From: Alphaproteobacteria bacterium
Lineage (GTDB): Bacteria; Pseudomonadota; Alphaproteobacteria; UBA2966
Reading direction: 5' to 3'
Length of the DNA stretch: 40,503 bases
Assembly: GCA_018654745.1 (NCBI GenBank)
Contig: JABILA010000014.1
Location: 1-40,503 of the forward strand
Part shown: one piece after another, positions 26,535 to 34,446 of the stretch
Numbering within the stretch: the stretch's first letter is position 1
Layout of the letters: each line of letters opens with the position of its first letter
Position numbers and translations under genes: made by a program
Notes under the pieces: generated by a model
Databases searched by the model: none
Seen by the model: the letters and a program-made list of their open reading frames with translations, nothing else
Told to the model about the DNA's origin: nothing

Positions 26535-27503
26535 ATGTCAGATCAGCCCACCACCTCAGGCTGGCGCGCGCATCCGCGCTATCCTGATCCGGCAATTGAA
26601 ACACTGGATCCACGGTTTGAACAATACCGTGTGTTCAGCGCCGCGGTGGAGCGATTGCATACGGGTTGCCGCTGGTCGGAAGGCCCGGTCTGGTTCGGTG
26701 ATGGTCGCTATTTGTTATGGAGTGACATTCCCAACAATCGCATTCTGAAATGGGAAGAAGAAACCGGCACGGTCAGCATTTATCGTAAACCGTCCAACTT
26801 CGCCAACGGTGCCACCCGCGACCGCCAGGGCCGTCTGGTATCATGCGAACATGGTGGCCGACGAGTGACCAGAACAGAACATGACGGCACCATCACCGTT
26901 TTGATGGACAACTGGCAGGGCAAGCCCCTGAATTCCCCCAATGATGTCATTGTGAAATCAGACGGATCAATCTGGTTCACGGACCCGGTCTTTGGCATTC
27001 TCGGAAATTACGAAGGTCACAAGGCAGACTCAGAAGTCGAACAGGCCGTCTATCGCATAGACGGTGAAAGCGGTGACGCGTCAATTGTTTCTACCGACGC
27101 CAAAGGCCCCAACGGCCTGTGCTTTTCACCCGACGAAAAAATCCTTTACCTGGTCGATTCGCGCGGTGAGCCTAACCGCAAAATCCTGGCCTATGATGTC
27201 TCTGACAACGGTCGCGAGCTTTCCAACATGCGCGTTCATATCGACGCTGGCCCCGGCGGCACACCGGACGGCATGCGCAGCGATATCGACGGCAACCTCT
27301 GGTGTGGCTGGGGCATGGGATCGGAAGAACTGGATGGTGTTCTGGTCTTCGCACCCGACGGCACCAAAATCGGTCGCATCGCCTTACCCGAACGCTGCGC
27401 CAACGTCTGCTTCGGCGGCACCAAACGCAACCGTTTGTTCATGGCCTCAAGCCAGTCGCTTTATTCATTGTACGTGAACACGCAAGGCATCGCAGGCGGA
27501 TAG
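26535..27503 (+). CDS. SMP-30/gluconolactonase-family lactonase
   Basis: A six-bladed propeller of the SMP-30/gluconolactonase/LRE group, 322 residues. The metal-site regions are visible: W-S-E-G-P-V-W (Glu), L-N-S-P-N-D-V-I-V (Asn-Asp), G-P-N-G-L-C-F-S-P-D, and a later P-D-G-M-R-S-D-I-D-G-N-L-W with the expected Asp. Such enzymes open sugar lactones; the precise substrate is unknown. It starts 4 bases after ccrM, so it is probably read from the same message although the functions are unrelated. It ends about 26 bases before a composite palindrome whose first hairpin looks like a terminator. Confidence 0.9.
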   Translation: MSDQPTTSGWRAHPRYPDPAIETLDPRFEQYRVFSAAVERLHTGCRWSEGPVWFGDGRYLLWSDIPNNRILKWEEETGTVSIYRKPSNFANGATRDRQGRLVSCEHGGRRVTRTEHDGTITVLMDNWQGKPLNSPNDVIVKSDGSIWFTDPVFGILGNYEGHKADSEVEQAVYRIDGESGDASIVSTDAKGPNGLCFSPDEKILYLVDSRGEPNRKILAYDVSDNGRELSNMRVHIDAGPGGTPDGMRSDIDGNLWCGWGMGSEELDGVLVFAPDGTKIGRIALPERCANVCFGGTKRNRLFMASSQSLYSLYVNTQGIAGG

Positions 27504-27528
27504 CGCGGCTTCGAAATTTTGAGATTTA

Positions 27529-27638
27529 GTCACCCCCACCCAACCCTCCCCCATCAAGGGGGAGGGCTTTTTAGTTCGGGCGAAATTGCAATGTGAGTTC
27601 CCTCCCTCCTCGTGGGGGAGGGACAGGGTGGGGGGGAC
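27529..27638. repeat. Composite palindromic repeat E (class 3, C/G-tract hairpins)
   Basis: The left unit (27529-27566) and right unit (27600-27638) are inverted relatives. Each has a CACCCCCACCC-like outer run followed by a hairpin: CCCTCCCCC-ATCAA-GGGGGAGGG at 27544-27566, and a matching stem at 27600-27622 with loop CTCGT. It lies between the convergent SMP-30 and mutY genes. Similar C-tract palindromes are common between genes in many alphaproteobacteria. Confidence 0.75.
27544..27572 (+). terminator. Probable Rho-independent terminator after the ccrM-SMP-30 unit
   Basis: A 9-bp stem almost wholly of G-C pairs (27544-27552 with 27558-27566) and a 5-base loop, followed by CTTTTT. It lies 41 bases after the SMP-30 stop and is part of composite repeat E, which suggests the repeat has been co-opted as a terminator. 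Confidence 0.65.
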
Positions 27639-27654
27639 AGCGCCTTTCAGTGCC

Positions 27655-28710
27655 TCAGCCCTTACGCCCCACCACATGCTTTGCTACTTTGCGAAACAGG
27701 GTCGGCACGGCGTGGTTCTTGAAGTCCTCATGCAGCAGCCAGATCTCGCCAGCTTTTTCTTTTCTTGAGGTCTTGCCCGTCAGAACACTGACTTCAAGAT
27801 GAAAGTGCGTGAAGGTATGGCCGACGGTTTCCGGCACAGCCTGCCACTTTGATTTTGCCGGGGCGCAACTTTCTGGCGCGTTGTCCTCTTCCTCAGTCCA
27901 ATCTGTCGTTGGCAGGCCCAGCATACTGCCAAGCAGTCCTTTTTCCGGCCGCTTTTGCAGCAACACCTTGCCGTCCACGCGCGTCAGCCAGAACATCGTG
28001 GCATAACGGACCGGCCTTGGTTTTTTGGCGGCCCGTTTGGGCAGGTCTGCGGCAATGCCCTGACTTTGTGCCTTGCAACCGACATGTATTGGACATCTTT
28101 CACAATCCGGATTGCGCGGGGTGCAGATGGTAGCACCGAGGTCCATCAGGGCCTGGGCCACATCGCCGGGTCGTTTATCTGATTTGAAAAACTGTGCCTT
28201 GTCCCGCAGTTCGGGTTTGACCCCGGGCATTGCACCGGTCACGGCCAGGTAGCGCGCCGTCACCCGTTCGATATTGCCATCAACCGGTACCAGCGCCAGA
28301 TCAAAGGCGATGGCCCCGATGGCCGCGGCTGTGTAGGGGCCAATGCCCGGCAGTTCCTGAAGTTCTGTTTCGGTTCGCGGGAAATCACCACCCCTGGCCG
28401 CTACTACAACGGCACATTTGTGCAAATTTCGGGCGCGGGCGTAATAACCAAGACCTGCCCAGTTGGCCAAAACCTGATCCAGATCTGCGGCAGCCAACGC
28501 CTCGACCGTGGGCCAGCGTTTCAGGAATTTTGCAAAATAGGGACCTACGGTGGCGACGGTCGTTTGTTGCAACATGATTTCTGACAACCAGACATGGTAG
28601 GGGTCTGACCGGCGTCCGGGCCGGGCACGCCAGGGCAAAACACGGGCCGATTTGTCGTACCATGTCAGCAAGGCAGCAAGTGGTGCAAAATCGTGTTGTG
28701 AATTTGCCAT
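27655..28710 (-). CDS. mutY: A/G-specific adenine glycosylase
   Basis: Removes adenine mispaired with 8-oxoguanine. The N-terminal helix-hairpin-helix core has catalytic Glu44 in S-E-I-M-L-Q-Q-T, the hairpin L-P-G-I-G-P-Y-T-A-A-A-I-G and the aspartate of V-P-V-D-G-N-I-E-R-V. The 4Fe-4S loop is C-T-P-R-N-P-D-C-E-R-C-P-I-H-V-G-C, with the full C-x6-C-x2-C-x5-C spacing. The C-terminal NUDIX-like 8-oxoG recognition domain (about 230-345) is present with the F-T-H-F-H-L strand. At 351 residues it is full length. It is divergent from the DUF721 gene with 47 bases between starts. Confidence 0.96.
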   Translation of the reverse strand: MANSQHDFAPLAALLTWYDKSARVLPWRARPGRRSDPYHVWLSEIMLQQTTVATVGPYFAKFLKRWPTVEALAAADLDQVLANWAGLGYYARARNLHKCAVVVAARGGDFPRTETELQELPGIGPYTAAAIGAIAFDLALVPVDGNIERVTARYLAVTGAMPGVKPELRDKAQFFKSDKRPGDVAQALMDLGATICTPRNPDCERCPIHVGCKAQSQGIAADLPKRAAKKPRPVRYATMFWLTRVDGKVLLQKRPEKGLLGSMLGLPTTDWTEEEDNAPESCAPAKSKWQAVPETVGHTFTHFHLEVSVLTGKTSRKEKAGEIWLLHEDFKNHAVPTLFRKVAKHVVGRKG

Positions 28711-28757
28711 CTAGTCTGTTAAGAGTCCTGAATATCCATATCGATGTGAAGTGCAGC

Positions 28758-29297
28758 ATGTCAGACGACCCGTCCGGGAAAAAGCCACAAGCGAAAAAGA
28801 AAGCTCCCGCCACCCGGCGCTGGGGTAAAATACGCAATATTGGCTCGATCATGCCAGGCGTTACGCGCGATACCATGCAAAAGCGCGGCTTTATGCAGGG
28901 CGAGATTATCACCCGCTGGCGCGATATCGTTGGCAATGACCTGGCGCAGGATACCAGCCCCGAGAAACTCAGTTTTCCGCGCAGCGAAAGACGCGCCGGC
29001 ACATTACAAGTGCGCGTCGGCGGGGCGGCGGCGCTGGCGATGCAACATGAAGAACCGCAAATAATCCAGCGGATCAACCGGTTTTTTGGCTATGCCGCAG
29101 TGGCCCGCCTGAAACTGATCCAGGCCCCCCTGCCCGTAACCGATGCCCATAAAAAAGAACCCCCTCGGGAATTGGGCACGGAAGAGGTTCGCTCCATTGA
29201 CGCCGAGGTTGAAGAGACCAAAGATCCGGCCTTGCGTGACGCCCTTGCGCGGTTTGGTCGCAGCATCGCGGCGGCGAACCCTAAAAAACGGTCATAA
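28758..29297 (+). CDS. DUF721 (DciA-like) protein
   Basis: The DUF721 core spans about residues 45-130: a helix with I-T-R-W-R-D-I-V-G-N-D-L-A, then K-L-S-F-P, then a strand with L-Q-V-R-V-G-G-A-A-A-L-A-M-Q-H-E-E-P, and I-I-Q-R-I-N-R-F-F-G-Y. DciA proteins load the replicative helicase DnaB in bacteria without DnaC/DnaI, so a role in replication initiation is likely. A basic N-terminus (K-K-x-Q-A-K-K-K-A) could bind DNA. The frame runs open farther upstream, but that would overlap the mutY start; ATG 28758 (M-S-D-D-P-S-G-K) fits best and gives 179 residues. It is part of the mutY, DUF721, dsbA, smc neighbourhood. Confidence 0.82.
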   Translation: MSDDPSGKKPQAKKKAPATRRWGKIRNIGSIMPGVTRDTMQKRGFMQGEIITRWRDIVGNDLAQDTSPEKLSFPRSERRAGTLQVRVGGAAALAMQHEEPQIIQRINRFFGYAAVARLKLIQAPLPVTDAHKKEPPRELGTEEVRSIDAEVEETKDPALRDALARFGRSIAAANPKKRS

Positions 29298-29349
29298 TTT
29301 GGTCGCATTCAACGGCTTTTCTTACCATCGCTTGGCATAATTTCTGGAA

Positions 29350-29448
29350 GAATCTAATGAATCCAGAGGCTTGCACGGCGGTCGGATGGCTATTCGACAA
29401 ACACCTAAAAGAATCGACTCTATTTGCTTGTGGAGTCACATTGGAATC
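29350..29448. promoter_or_regulatory. Cluster of six GANTC (CcrM) sites upstream of dsbA-smc
   Basis: GANTC occurs at 29350, 29359, 29411, 29416, 29433 and 29444, six sites in 99 bases; about 0.4 would be expected at random. Two of them (29411 and 29416) are directly adjacent. The region is non-coding: the open frame that covers it has no protein features before the DsbA signal peptide. It is the densest run of these sites that I noticed in the window, with ccrM only 4 kb away. Confidence 0.65.
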
Positions 29449-29457
29449 CATAAAATC

Positions 29458-29527
29458 CCACAAGATATTGTGGCTGGAGGTCACTTTGACGCAACTTGAT
29501 GTATATAAGACCCCTGTCGAGACAGGG
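29458..29527. promoter_or_regulatory. Palindrome and leader hairpin upstream of dsbA
   Basis: CCACAA (29458-29463), GATA, TTGTGG (29468-29473) form a 16-bp inverted repeat that loosely resembles an NrdR box, though no second copy is seen at the usual spacing. A second inverted repeat, CCCTGTC (29512-29518) and GACAGGG (29521-29527), lies directly before the ribosome site of the ATG at 29537 and could form a tight hairpin in the message. Confidence 0.45.
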
Positions 29528-29536
29528 CGAAGAAAG

Positions 29537-30160
29537 ATGAAATCTGTGAAAAATGGCGTGTTTGCGGCTCTTGCGGCTGCTTTTTTGACGGTACTTGTTG
29601 GTTTGACACCCGGTTCTGCCCTGGCAGAAGGCGGCCCCCTGCCTGCGGATCAGGATATGGCCATGGGTGATCCCAAGGCACCTGTCACAGTGATTGAATA
29701 TGCGTCAATGACGTGCCCGCATTGTGCGAAGTTCCATAACGCCTATCTGCCTGAGATCAAAAAGAAATACATTGATACCGGCAAGGTCCGCCTGGTGTTC
29801 CGTGAATTCCCCCTTGATCGGGCAGCTTATCAGGCTTCAATTCTGGCGCGTTGCTCCGGCGCTGATCGTTTTTTCCCCTATATCAAAATCCTTTTCACCC
29901 AACAGTCGAACTGGGCCCGGGCAAAGGACCAGAAGACTGCACTGGCCAAACTGGGTCAAATGGGTGGCGTGAGCATTTCCACATTTGATGGCTGCCTGGC
30001 CGACAAAAAACTTGGCGATGGCATTTTGAAAACACGCAAGGACGGGACGGACAACCACAAGATCGAATCGACACCTTCTTTCATTATTGATGGCAAAACC
30101 TATGCCGGCAGCCTGGATCTGGCAGCCTTCTCAAAGGTGGTTGATCCTTTGCTCAAGTAA
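29537..30160 (+). CDS. DsbA-family thiol:disulfide oxidoreductase
   Basis: A periplasmic thioredoxin-fold protein. A signal peptide occupies about residues 1-31 (M-K-S-V-K-N-G, hydrophobic core, A-L-A-E). The active site is C-P-H-C in S-M-T-C-P-H-C-A-K-F, and the cis-proline is in S-T-P-S-F-I-I-D-G. The helical insertion lies between. At 207 residues it fits the DsbA/Com1 group typical of alphaproteobacteria. The open frame extends 60 residues further upstream, but the signal peptide fixes ATG 29537 as the start. It precedes smc by 100 bases on the same strand. It might help fold secreted or outer-membrane proteins; its specific clients are unknown. Confidence 0.92.
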   Translation: MKSVKNGVFAALAAAFLTVLVGLTPGSALAEGGPLPADQDMAMGDPKAPVTVIEYASMTCPHCAKFHNAYLPEIKKKYIDTGKVRLVFREFPLDRAAYQASILARCSGADRFFPYIKILFTQQSNWARAKDQKTALAKLGQMGGVSISTFDGCLADKKLGDGILKTRKDGTDNHKIESTPSFIIDGKTYAGSLDLAAFSKVVDPLLK

Positions 30161-30179
30161 CGGATTGTAAAAGCGTATC

Positions 30180-30218
30180 GGGCAAGTCGTCAGCGAATAA
30201 CTGACGGGCGGCTTGCCC
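30180..30218 (+). promoter_or_regulatory. Stem-loop in the smc leader
   Basis: GGGCAAG (30180-30186) pairs with CTTGCCC (30212-30218), and an inner GTCAG/CTGAC pair (30189-30193 with 30201-30205) can extend the structure. It lies between dsbA and smc, about 42 bases before the smc start. There is no T-tract after it, so it is not a classical terminator; it may stabilise or process the dsbA-smc transcript. Confidence 0.45.
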
Positions 30219-30260
30219 CAATAATAATTACAAAAAGACTTCAATAGACAGGAATACACG

Positions 30261-33200
30261 GTGCAATTTACGCGGCTGAAGCTTTCGGGCTTTAAATCTT
30301 TTGTTGATCCCACCGAGCTGATGATCGAGCCCGGCATGACCGGTGTTGTCGGCCCCAACGGCTGCGGCAAATCCAATCTGATTGAAGCCCTGCGTTGGGT
30401 GATGGGCGAAACTTCGGCCAAGAAGATGCGCGGCTCTGGCATGGATGACGTTATTTTCAACGGCACCACAACCCGCCCGGCTCGCAATCTGGCCGAAGTG
30501 ACCTTGTCGCTGGATAATTCCGAACGCCAGGCACCGGCTGCCTATAACGAAGCGGACGAAATCGAAGTTACGCGCCGCATCCAGCGCGAATCCGGATCGA
30601 CTTATCTGATCAACGGACATGAAGTCCGGGCCAAGGACGTGCAATTGCTGTTTGCCGATCTTGCCACTGGTGCCCATTCAACGGCCCTGGTCAGCCAGGG
30701 TCAGATCGGTGCCCTGATCAACGCCAAACCCATTCAGCGCCGACACGTGCTGGAAGAAGCCGCCGGGATCACCGGCCTGCATTCACGTCGTCACGAAGCC
30801 GAACTGCGCCTGCGTGCCGCCGAGGCCAACATGGAACGTCTGGAAGATGTCGTTCAGGCCATGGAAGGCCAGCTTGGCAGCCTTAAACGCCAGGCCCGAC
30901 AGGCGTCGCGCTATCGAAATATTTCCGACCACATTCGCAAGGCCGAGGCCACAGCACTTCATATTCGTTATGTTGATGCCAACTCTGCCTCCGAAAAAGC
31001 CGCCGAAGATCTGAAACTCTCCGAGACCAAAGTCGCTGATCTGACACGTGTCAACGCGGTTGCCACGACCACCCAAAACCAGATCGCCGAAAAGCTGCCG
31101 CCGCTGCGCCAGGCTGAAGCTGAATGCGCCGCTGCCCTGCATCGTCTGACCGCTGCCCGCGACGGACTTGAAGCGGAAGAACGCCGGGCCCGGGAAATCC
31201 AGACGCAACTGGAAAACCGCCTGACCCAGATCGCCGCTGACCTCAGCCGTGAAGAAGAACACGGCCAGGACGCCGATCGCAATGTTGCGCGTCTGAACGA
31301 AGAACATCAGGAACTGGAACTGGCACGCGAAGGCGAAGTCGAAAACGGGGAGGCTGCCGAAGAAAAAGTTGAGGCCACTCGCGATGTGCTGACCACCCGC
31401 GAGGGTGAGCTGGACGAAGCCAGTCATCGTGTGGCGCAAGAAGATGCCCAGCGCAACGGCTTGCGCAACGAAATCGAAAATGTGCAACGCCGTCTGGCCC
31501 GTCTGCAACAACGCCACGAGCAGGTCACAAGTGAACGGGACAGGCTGGTTGCTGCTGCCGAGGCAGAGGGTGAGCCAGAAATTGCCGATGGTGCCATTGA
31601 AGAAGCCGCGCAACGGGCCGTAGAAGCCCACGAGGCGACAGAGAATGCCGAGATGGCGCGGGCCGATGCGCAACTGGTTGAGAACGAGCGCCGCGAAGTC
31701 CTGCAGACCATGGAAAAGGACCTTGGCCGCATCGGGGGTGAAGAATCCGCGCTGCGTCGTCTGCTCTCCGTGGAAGACGAGGACCTGTGGCCGCCGGTTA
31801 TTGACGCGATCACGGTTGAAGCCGGATACGAAGCTGCCCTGGGCGCCGCTTTTGGCGATGATCTGGATGTACCGACAGACGAAGGCGCCCCGGTTTACTG
31901 GCGGGAAATGCACGCCTATGAAAATGTCAGTGCCCTGCCCGATGGTTGTGAGCCTTTAAGTAATTATGTTACCGGCCCGCCTGCTTTGGTTCGACGTCTG
32001 AGCCAGATCGGCATTGTCACCAGCGATGAAGACGGCAACCGTTTACTCGGTCGTCTGGTACAGGGCCAGCGCCTGGTGAGTCGTGATGGCGGCTTGTGGC
32101 GCTGGGATGGATATACCGCCACATCCGGCGCACCGACGACCGCGGCCCAACGTCTGGCCCAGCGAAATCGCCTGGAAGATCTGGGCCGTACCCGCGCTGA
32201 ACTGGAAGAAAAAGTAGGCGATGCTCGTGATCTGTTTGAGACCGCTTCTGCCGCGGCCAGACAGGCAACCGAAGCCGAGCAAGCCAGCCGCGAAGCCGCA
32301 CGCAACGCCGATGCGCTGGTGCATCGCATGCAGGAAACCCATGCCCGTGCCGTCGAAGCACGTGCCAGCCGGGAATCCCGCCTGACAGCCTTGAACGAAA
32401 CCCTGGAAGAAGCCCAGACAGATGTGACCGAGGCTGCTGCCGCGGTGACAGAAGCGCAGGAATCCCTTGAAGCCATGCCACCCATGGAAGCTGCCCGCGA
32501 AGCCGTTGCAGCTCTCAGGGAACAGGTTGGAACACTGCGCCGGGATCACGGCGAAGCAGTTGGAGCCCGTGACAGTTTACTGGCTCAGGCCCGTGGCCGT
32601 GCCCAGCGCCTGCAAGCCATTGATAACGAACGCCAGTCCTGGACCAGTCGCAAAACCTCTGCCCATAGCCAGATAGAGCAACTGACGGCACGCCGGGAAG
32701 AAGTAACAGAGGAGCTGGAAACAGCGCGCGCCATACCGGAAGAAATCGCCGAGCGTCGTGAGGCCCTGCTGAGCCAGATCGAAACCTCGGAAGAAGCCCG
32801 TAACGAAGCAGCGGATGCCCTGGCGACAACTGAAACAGCCCTGTCGGATTGTGAAAAAGAACTGCGCGAAGCCGCCAATGCCCTGGCCGCTGCCCGTGAA
32901 GACCGGGTGCGGATCGAGGCCCGGGTGGCCCAGGCGGCCCAGTCCATCCAGGAAATTGTCACCCGCATGCGCGAAATTCTGGACTGCATGCCCGACAAGG
33001 TGCTGGAGATCGTCGATCTGAAAGAAGGCGAGGAACTGCCGCAACGCGATGCCATCGATAATCGCCTCGAACGCCTGAAGCGGGAACGCGACAATATGGG
33101 TCCGGTCAACTTACGGGCCGAAGCCGAAGCCGCAGAACTAACCGAACAAATCCAGACCATGGTTGCTGAACGCGCCGATCTGGAAGAAGCCATTGCCCGT

Positions 33201-33722
33201 TTGCGCCAGGGCATCTCCAGCCTCAATCGCGAGGGCCGCGAACGTTTGTTGGCAGCCTTCAAGGAAGTCGATACCCATTTCCGTGAACTGTTTGTGCAAT
33301 TGTTTGGCGGTGGCCAGGCCCATCTGGCACTGACAGAATCCGACGATCCGCTGGAAGCCGGTCTTGAAATCATGGCCAGCCCTCCCGGCAAACGCATGCA
33401 GAACATGTCGCTGCTGTCCGGTGGTGAACAGGCCCTGACGGCAACATCGTTGTTGTTTGCCGTCTTCCTGACCAACCCGGCCCCGATCTGTGTGCTGGAT
33501 GAGGTTGACGCCCCGCTGGATGATTCAAACGTTGAACGCTTTGTGAAACTGGTCAACGAAATTTCCGCAAGTTCCGGTACCCGTTTCCTGATCATCACCC
33601 ACAACCCTGTCTCCATGGCCGCCATGGAGCGCCTGTTCGGCGTCACCATGGGTGAACGCGGCGTCAGCCAACTCGTCTCCGTCGATCTCGCCCAGGCCGA
33701 GGTGATCAGAGAGTCAGCTTAA
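30261..33722 (+). CDS. smc: Chromosome segregation protein SMC
   Basis: The condensin ATPase that organises and helps separate sister chromosomes. The N-terminal head has F-K-S-F and Walker A G-P-N-G-C-G-K-S (residues 31-38). Two long coiled coils, very rich in Glu, Ala, Arg and Gln, flank a hinge at roughly residues 510-620. The C-terminal head has the ABC signature L-L-S-G-G-E-Q-A-L-T, and Walker B V-L-D-E-V-D-A-P-L-D-D-S-N-V, with I-I-T-H-N-P for the switch histidine. At 1153 residues it is full length. GTG 30261 has AGGA about 8 bases upstream. The N-terminus M-Q-F-T-R-L-K-L-S-G-F-K-S-F matches the family exactly at this start. Confidence 0.97.
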   Translation: MQFTRLKLSGFKSFVDPTELMIEPGMTGVVGPNGCGKSNLIEALRWVMGETSAKKMRGSGMDDVIFNGTTTRPARNLAEVTLSLDNSERQAPAAYNEADEIEVTRRIQRESGSTYLINGHEVRAKDVQLLFADLATGAHSTALVSQGQIGALINAKPIQRRHVLEEAAGITGLHSRRHEAELRLRAAEANMERLEDVVQAMEGQLGSLKRQARQASRYRNISDHIRKAEATALHIRYVDANSASEKAAEDLKLSETKVADLTRVNAVATTTQNQIAEKLPPLRQAEAECAAALHRLTAARDGLEAEERRAREIQTQLENRLTQIAADLSREEEHGQDADRNVARLNEEHQELELAREGEVENGEAAEEKVEATRDVLTTREGELDEASHRVAQEDAQRNGLRNEIENVQRRLARLQQRHEQVTSERDRLVAAAEAEGEPEIADGAIEEAAQRAVEAHEATENAEMARADAQLVENERREVLQTMEKDLGRIGGEESALRRLLSVEDEDLWPPVIDAITVEAGYEAALGAAFGDDLDVPTDEGAPVYWREMHAYENVSALPDGCEPLSNYVTGPPALVRRLSQIGIVTSDEDGNRLLGRLVQGQRLVSRDGGLWRWDGYTATSGAPTTAAQRLAQRNRLEDLGRTRAELEEKVGDARDLFETASAAARQATEAEQASREAARNADALVHRMQETHARAVEARASRESRLTALNETLEEAQTDVTEAAAAVTEAQESLEAMPPMEAAREAVAALREQVGTLRRDHGEAVGARDSLLAQARGRAQRLQAIDNERQSWTSRKTSAHSQIEQLTARREEVTEELETARAIPEEIAERREALLSQIETSEEARNEAADALATTETALSDCEKELREAANALAAAREDRVRIEARVAQAAQSIQEIVTRMREILDCMPDKVLEIVDLKEGEELPQRDAIDNRLERLKRERDNMGPVNLRAEAEAAELTEQIQTMVAERADLEEAIARLRQGISSLNREGRERLLAAFKEVDTHFRELFVQLFGGGQAHLALTESDDPLEAGLEIMASPPGKRMQNMSLLSGGEQALTATSLLFAVFLTNPAPICVLDEVDAPLDDSNVERFVKLVNEISASSGTRFLIITHNPVSMAAMERLFGVTMGERGVSQLVSVDLAQAEVIRESA

Positions 33723-33738
33723 GGCCTTTAAGCCTTAA
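33719..33738 (+). other. Small hairpin across the smc stop codon
   Basis: TTAAGGC (33719-33725) and GCCTTAA (33732-33738) form a perfect 7-bp inverted repeat with a 6-base loop; the smc stop codon is inside the first arm. No T-tract follows, so termination activity is uncertain. Confidence 0.4.
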
Positions 33739-33783
33739 CCTGAGTTAGTCCTACGGGCTGCGGTACTACGGATTATCCTCTGG

Positions 33784-33888
33784 AAAGTCGTGGGTACGCG
33801 GGTCAAGCCCGCGCATGGCGGGGTTATAGAGGCACAACCTCACCTATATCGTCATGCCCGGGCTTGACCCGGGCATCCACGTCTTCAA
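33784..33888. repeat. Composite palindromic repeat B (TCAAG-loop class)
   Basis: The left hairpin is CGCGGG-TCAAG-CCCGCG (33797-33813). The right hairpin is ATGCCCGGG-CTTGA-CCCGGGCAT (33854-33876), a perfect 9-bp stem. The left unit and the reverse complement of the right unit align along about 35 bases. The element starts at AAAGTCGTGGGTAC and ends at ATCCACGTCTTCAA. It lies after smc. Its last bases contain the stop codon (33885-33887) of the GIY-YIG gene. Confidence 0.8.
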
Positions 33889-34175
33889 CCGAGTTGATCG
33901 TATAGATCTTCCCAATGAGGATTTACACCGTGGATCAGCCGCACCTTCCAGACACGCGACCATCCTTTGATATTCTTCTCACGCTGGATGGCCAACTTGA
34001 TGTCATCATGTTGTTCGACAAATACCAGACGCTTCAAGTCGTGTTTTTTGCTAAAACCGTCAACTGCGCCAGTACGATGCTCCCACGCGCGTCGATTAAT
34101 TCCACTTGTAACCCCAACATAGAGAACACCGTTTGGACGATTGGTAATTATATAAACCCACCCAATTTTCATCAT
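33885..34175 (-). CDS. Small GIY-YIG nuclease flanked by palindromic repeats
   Basis: A 96-residue single-domain GIY-YIG protein of the UPF0213/YhbQ-like group. The first strand pair is W-V-Y-I-I-T-N and L-Y-V-G-V-T-S (the GIY and YIG positions), followed by R-R-A-W-E-H-R with the conserved arginine, and the metal-binding glutamate is expected in A-I-Q-R-E-K-N-I-K-G-W. No extra DNA-binding domain is present. It begins at a tandem ATG-ATG and has only a weak ribosome site. It stands alone between two direct copies of a composite hairpin repeat (33784-33888 and 34204-34304), and its stop lies inside the first. The arrangement resembles a solitary nuclease that services these repeats, as RAYT transposases do for REPs; this is inference. 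Confidence 0.92.
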   Translation of the reverse strand: MMKIGWVYIITNRPNGVLYVGVTSGINRRAWEHRTGAVDGFSKKHDLKRLVFVEQHDDIKLAIQREKNIKGWSRVWKVRLIHGVNPHWEDLYDQLG

Positions 34176-34203
34176 GCGAATCCGCTCTCAACCAAACATC
34201 TTC

Positions 34204-34304
34204 AAAGTCGTGGGTACCCGGATCAAGTCCGGGCACGACGATTGATAGAATAGCACTCAAAATGGTGTCATGCCCGTGCTTGACACGGGTATCCACGTTT
34301 TCAA
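34204..34304. repeat. Composite palindromic repeat C (TCAAG-loop class)
   Basis: The left hairpin is CCCGGA-TCAAG-TCCGGG (34217-34233). The right hairpin is ATGCCCGTG-CTTGA-CACGGGTAT (34270-34292) with one G-T pair. The ends AAAGTCGTGGGTAC and ATCCACGTTTTCAA match those of repeat B, and the two elements are direct copies 420 bases apart. The stems differ from those of repeat B yet keep pairing (apart from the one G-T pair). The region from 34305 to 34417 holds only the atp promoter flank. Confidence 0.8.
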
Positions 34305-34380
34305 GCCAAAAGTTTAAAAGCTTCTGGTCAAGCCGGGCACCGCAAGAGTCCGTTCAAGCCTGATTTCCGCCCTGATAAGT

Positions 34381-34446
34381 GTTATTTTTCAATAACTTAA
34401 CTCTTTTTCATTGAGGGTTGACAGTTTCCGGGGCAATCCCTATTGT
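34381..34446 (+). promoter_or_regulatory. Sigma-70-type promoter of the F0 ATP synthase operon
   Basis: TTGACA (34418-34423), a 17-base spacer, and TATTGT (34441-34446) match the housekeeping consensus closely. Transcription would start near 34453, leaving an untranslated leader of about 180 bases before atpI. Just upstream, GTTATT (34381-34386) and AATAAC (34391-34396) form a palindrome that could bind a regulator. No gene is seen between 34305 and 34633. Confidence 0.75.

Noticed and set aside
29458..29473. NrdR box upstream of dsbA
   Set aside because: The palindrome is similar in form, but NrdR boxes come in pairs and no second copy is seen; dsbA and smc are not known NrdR targets.
29357..29536. 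N-terminal 60-residue extension of DsbA
   Set aside because: The downstream ATG at 29537 opens a clean signal peptide; the extension has no family similarity and covers the GANTC cluster.
30783..33649. Long minus-strand frames opposite smc (up to 376 residues)
   Set aside because: They are antisense products of the biased Glu/Ala/Arg codons of the coiled coil; the plus-strand SMC protein is unmistakable.
33784..34304. Insertion sequence or transposon around the GIY-YIG gene
   Set aside because: No transposase, no terminal inverted repeats of IS type and no target-site duplication was seen; the flanks are internally palindromic direct repeats.
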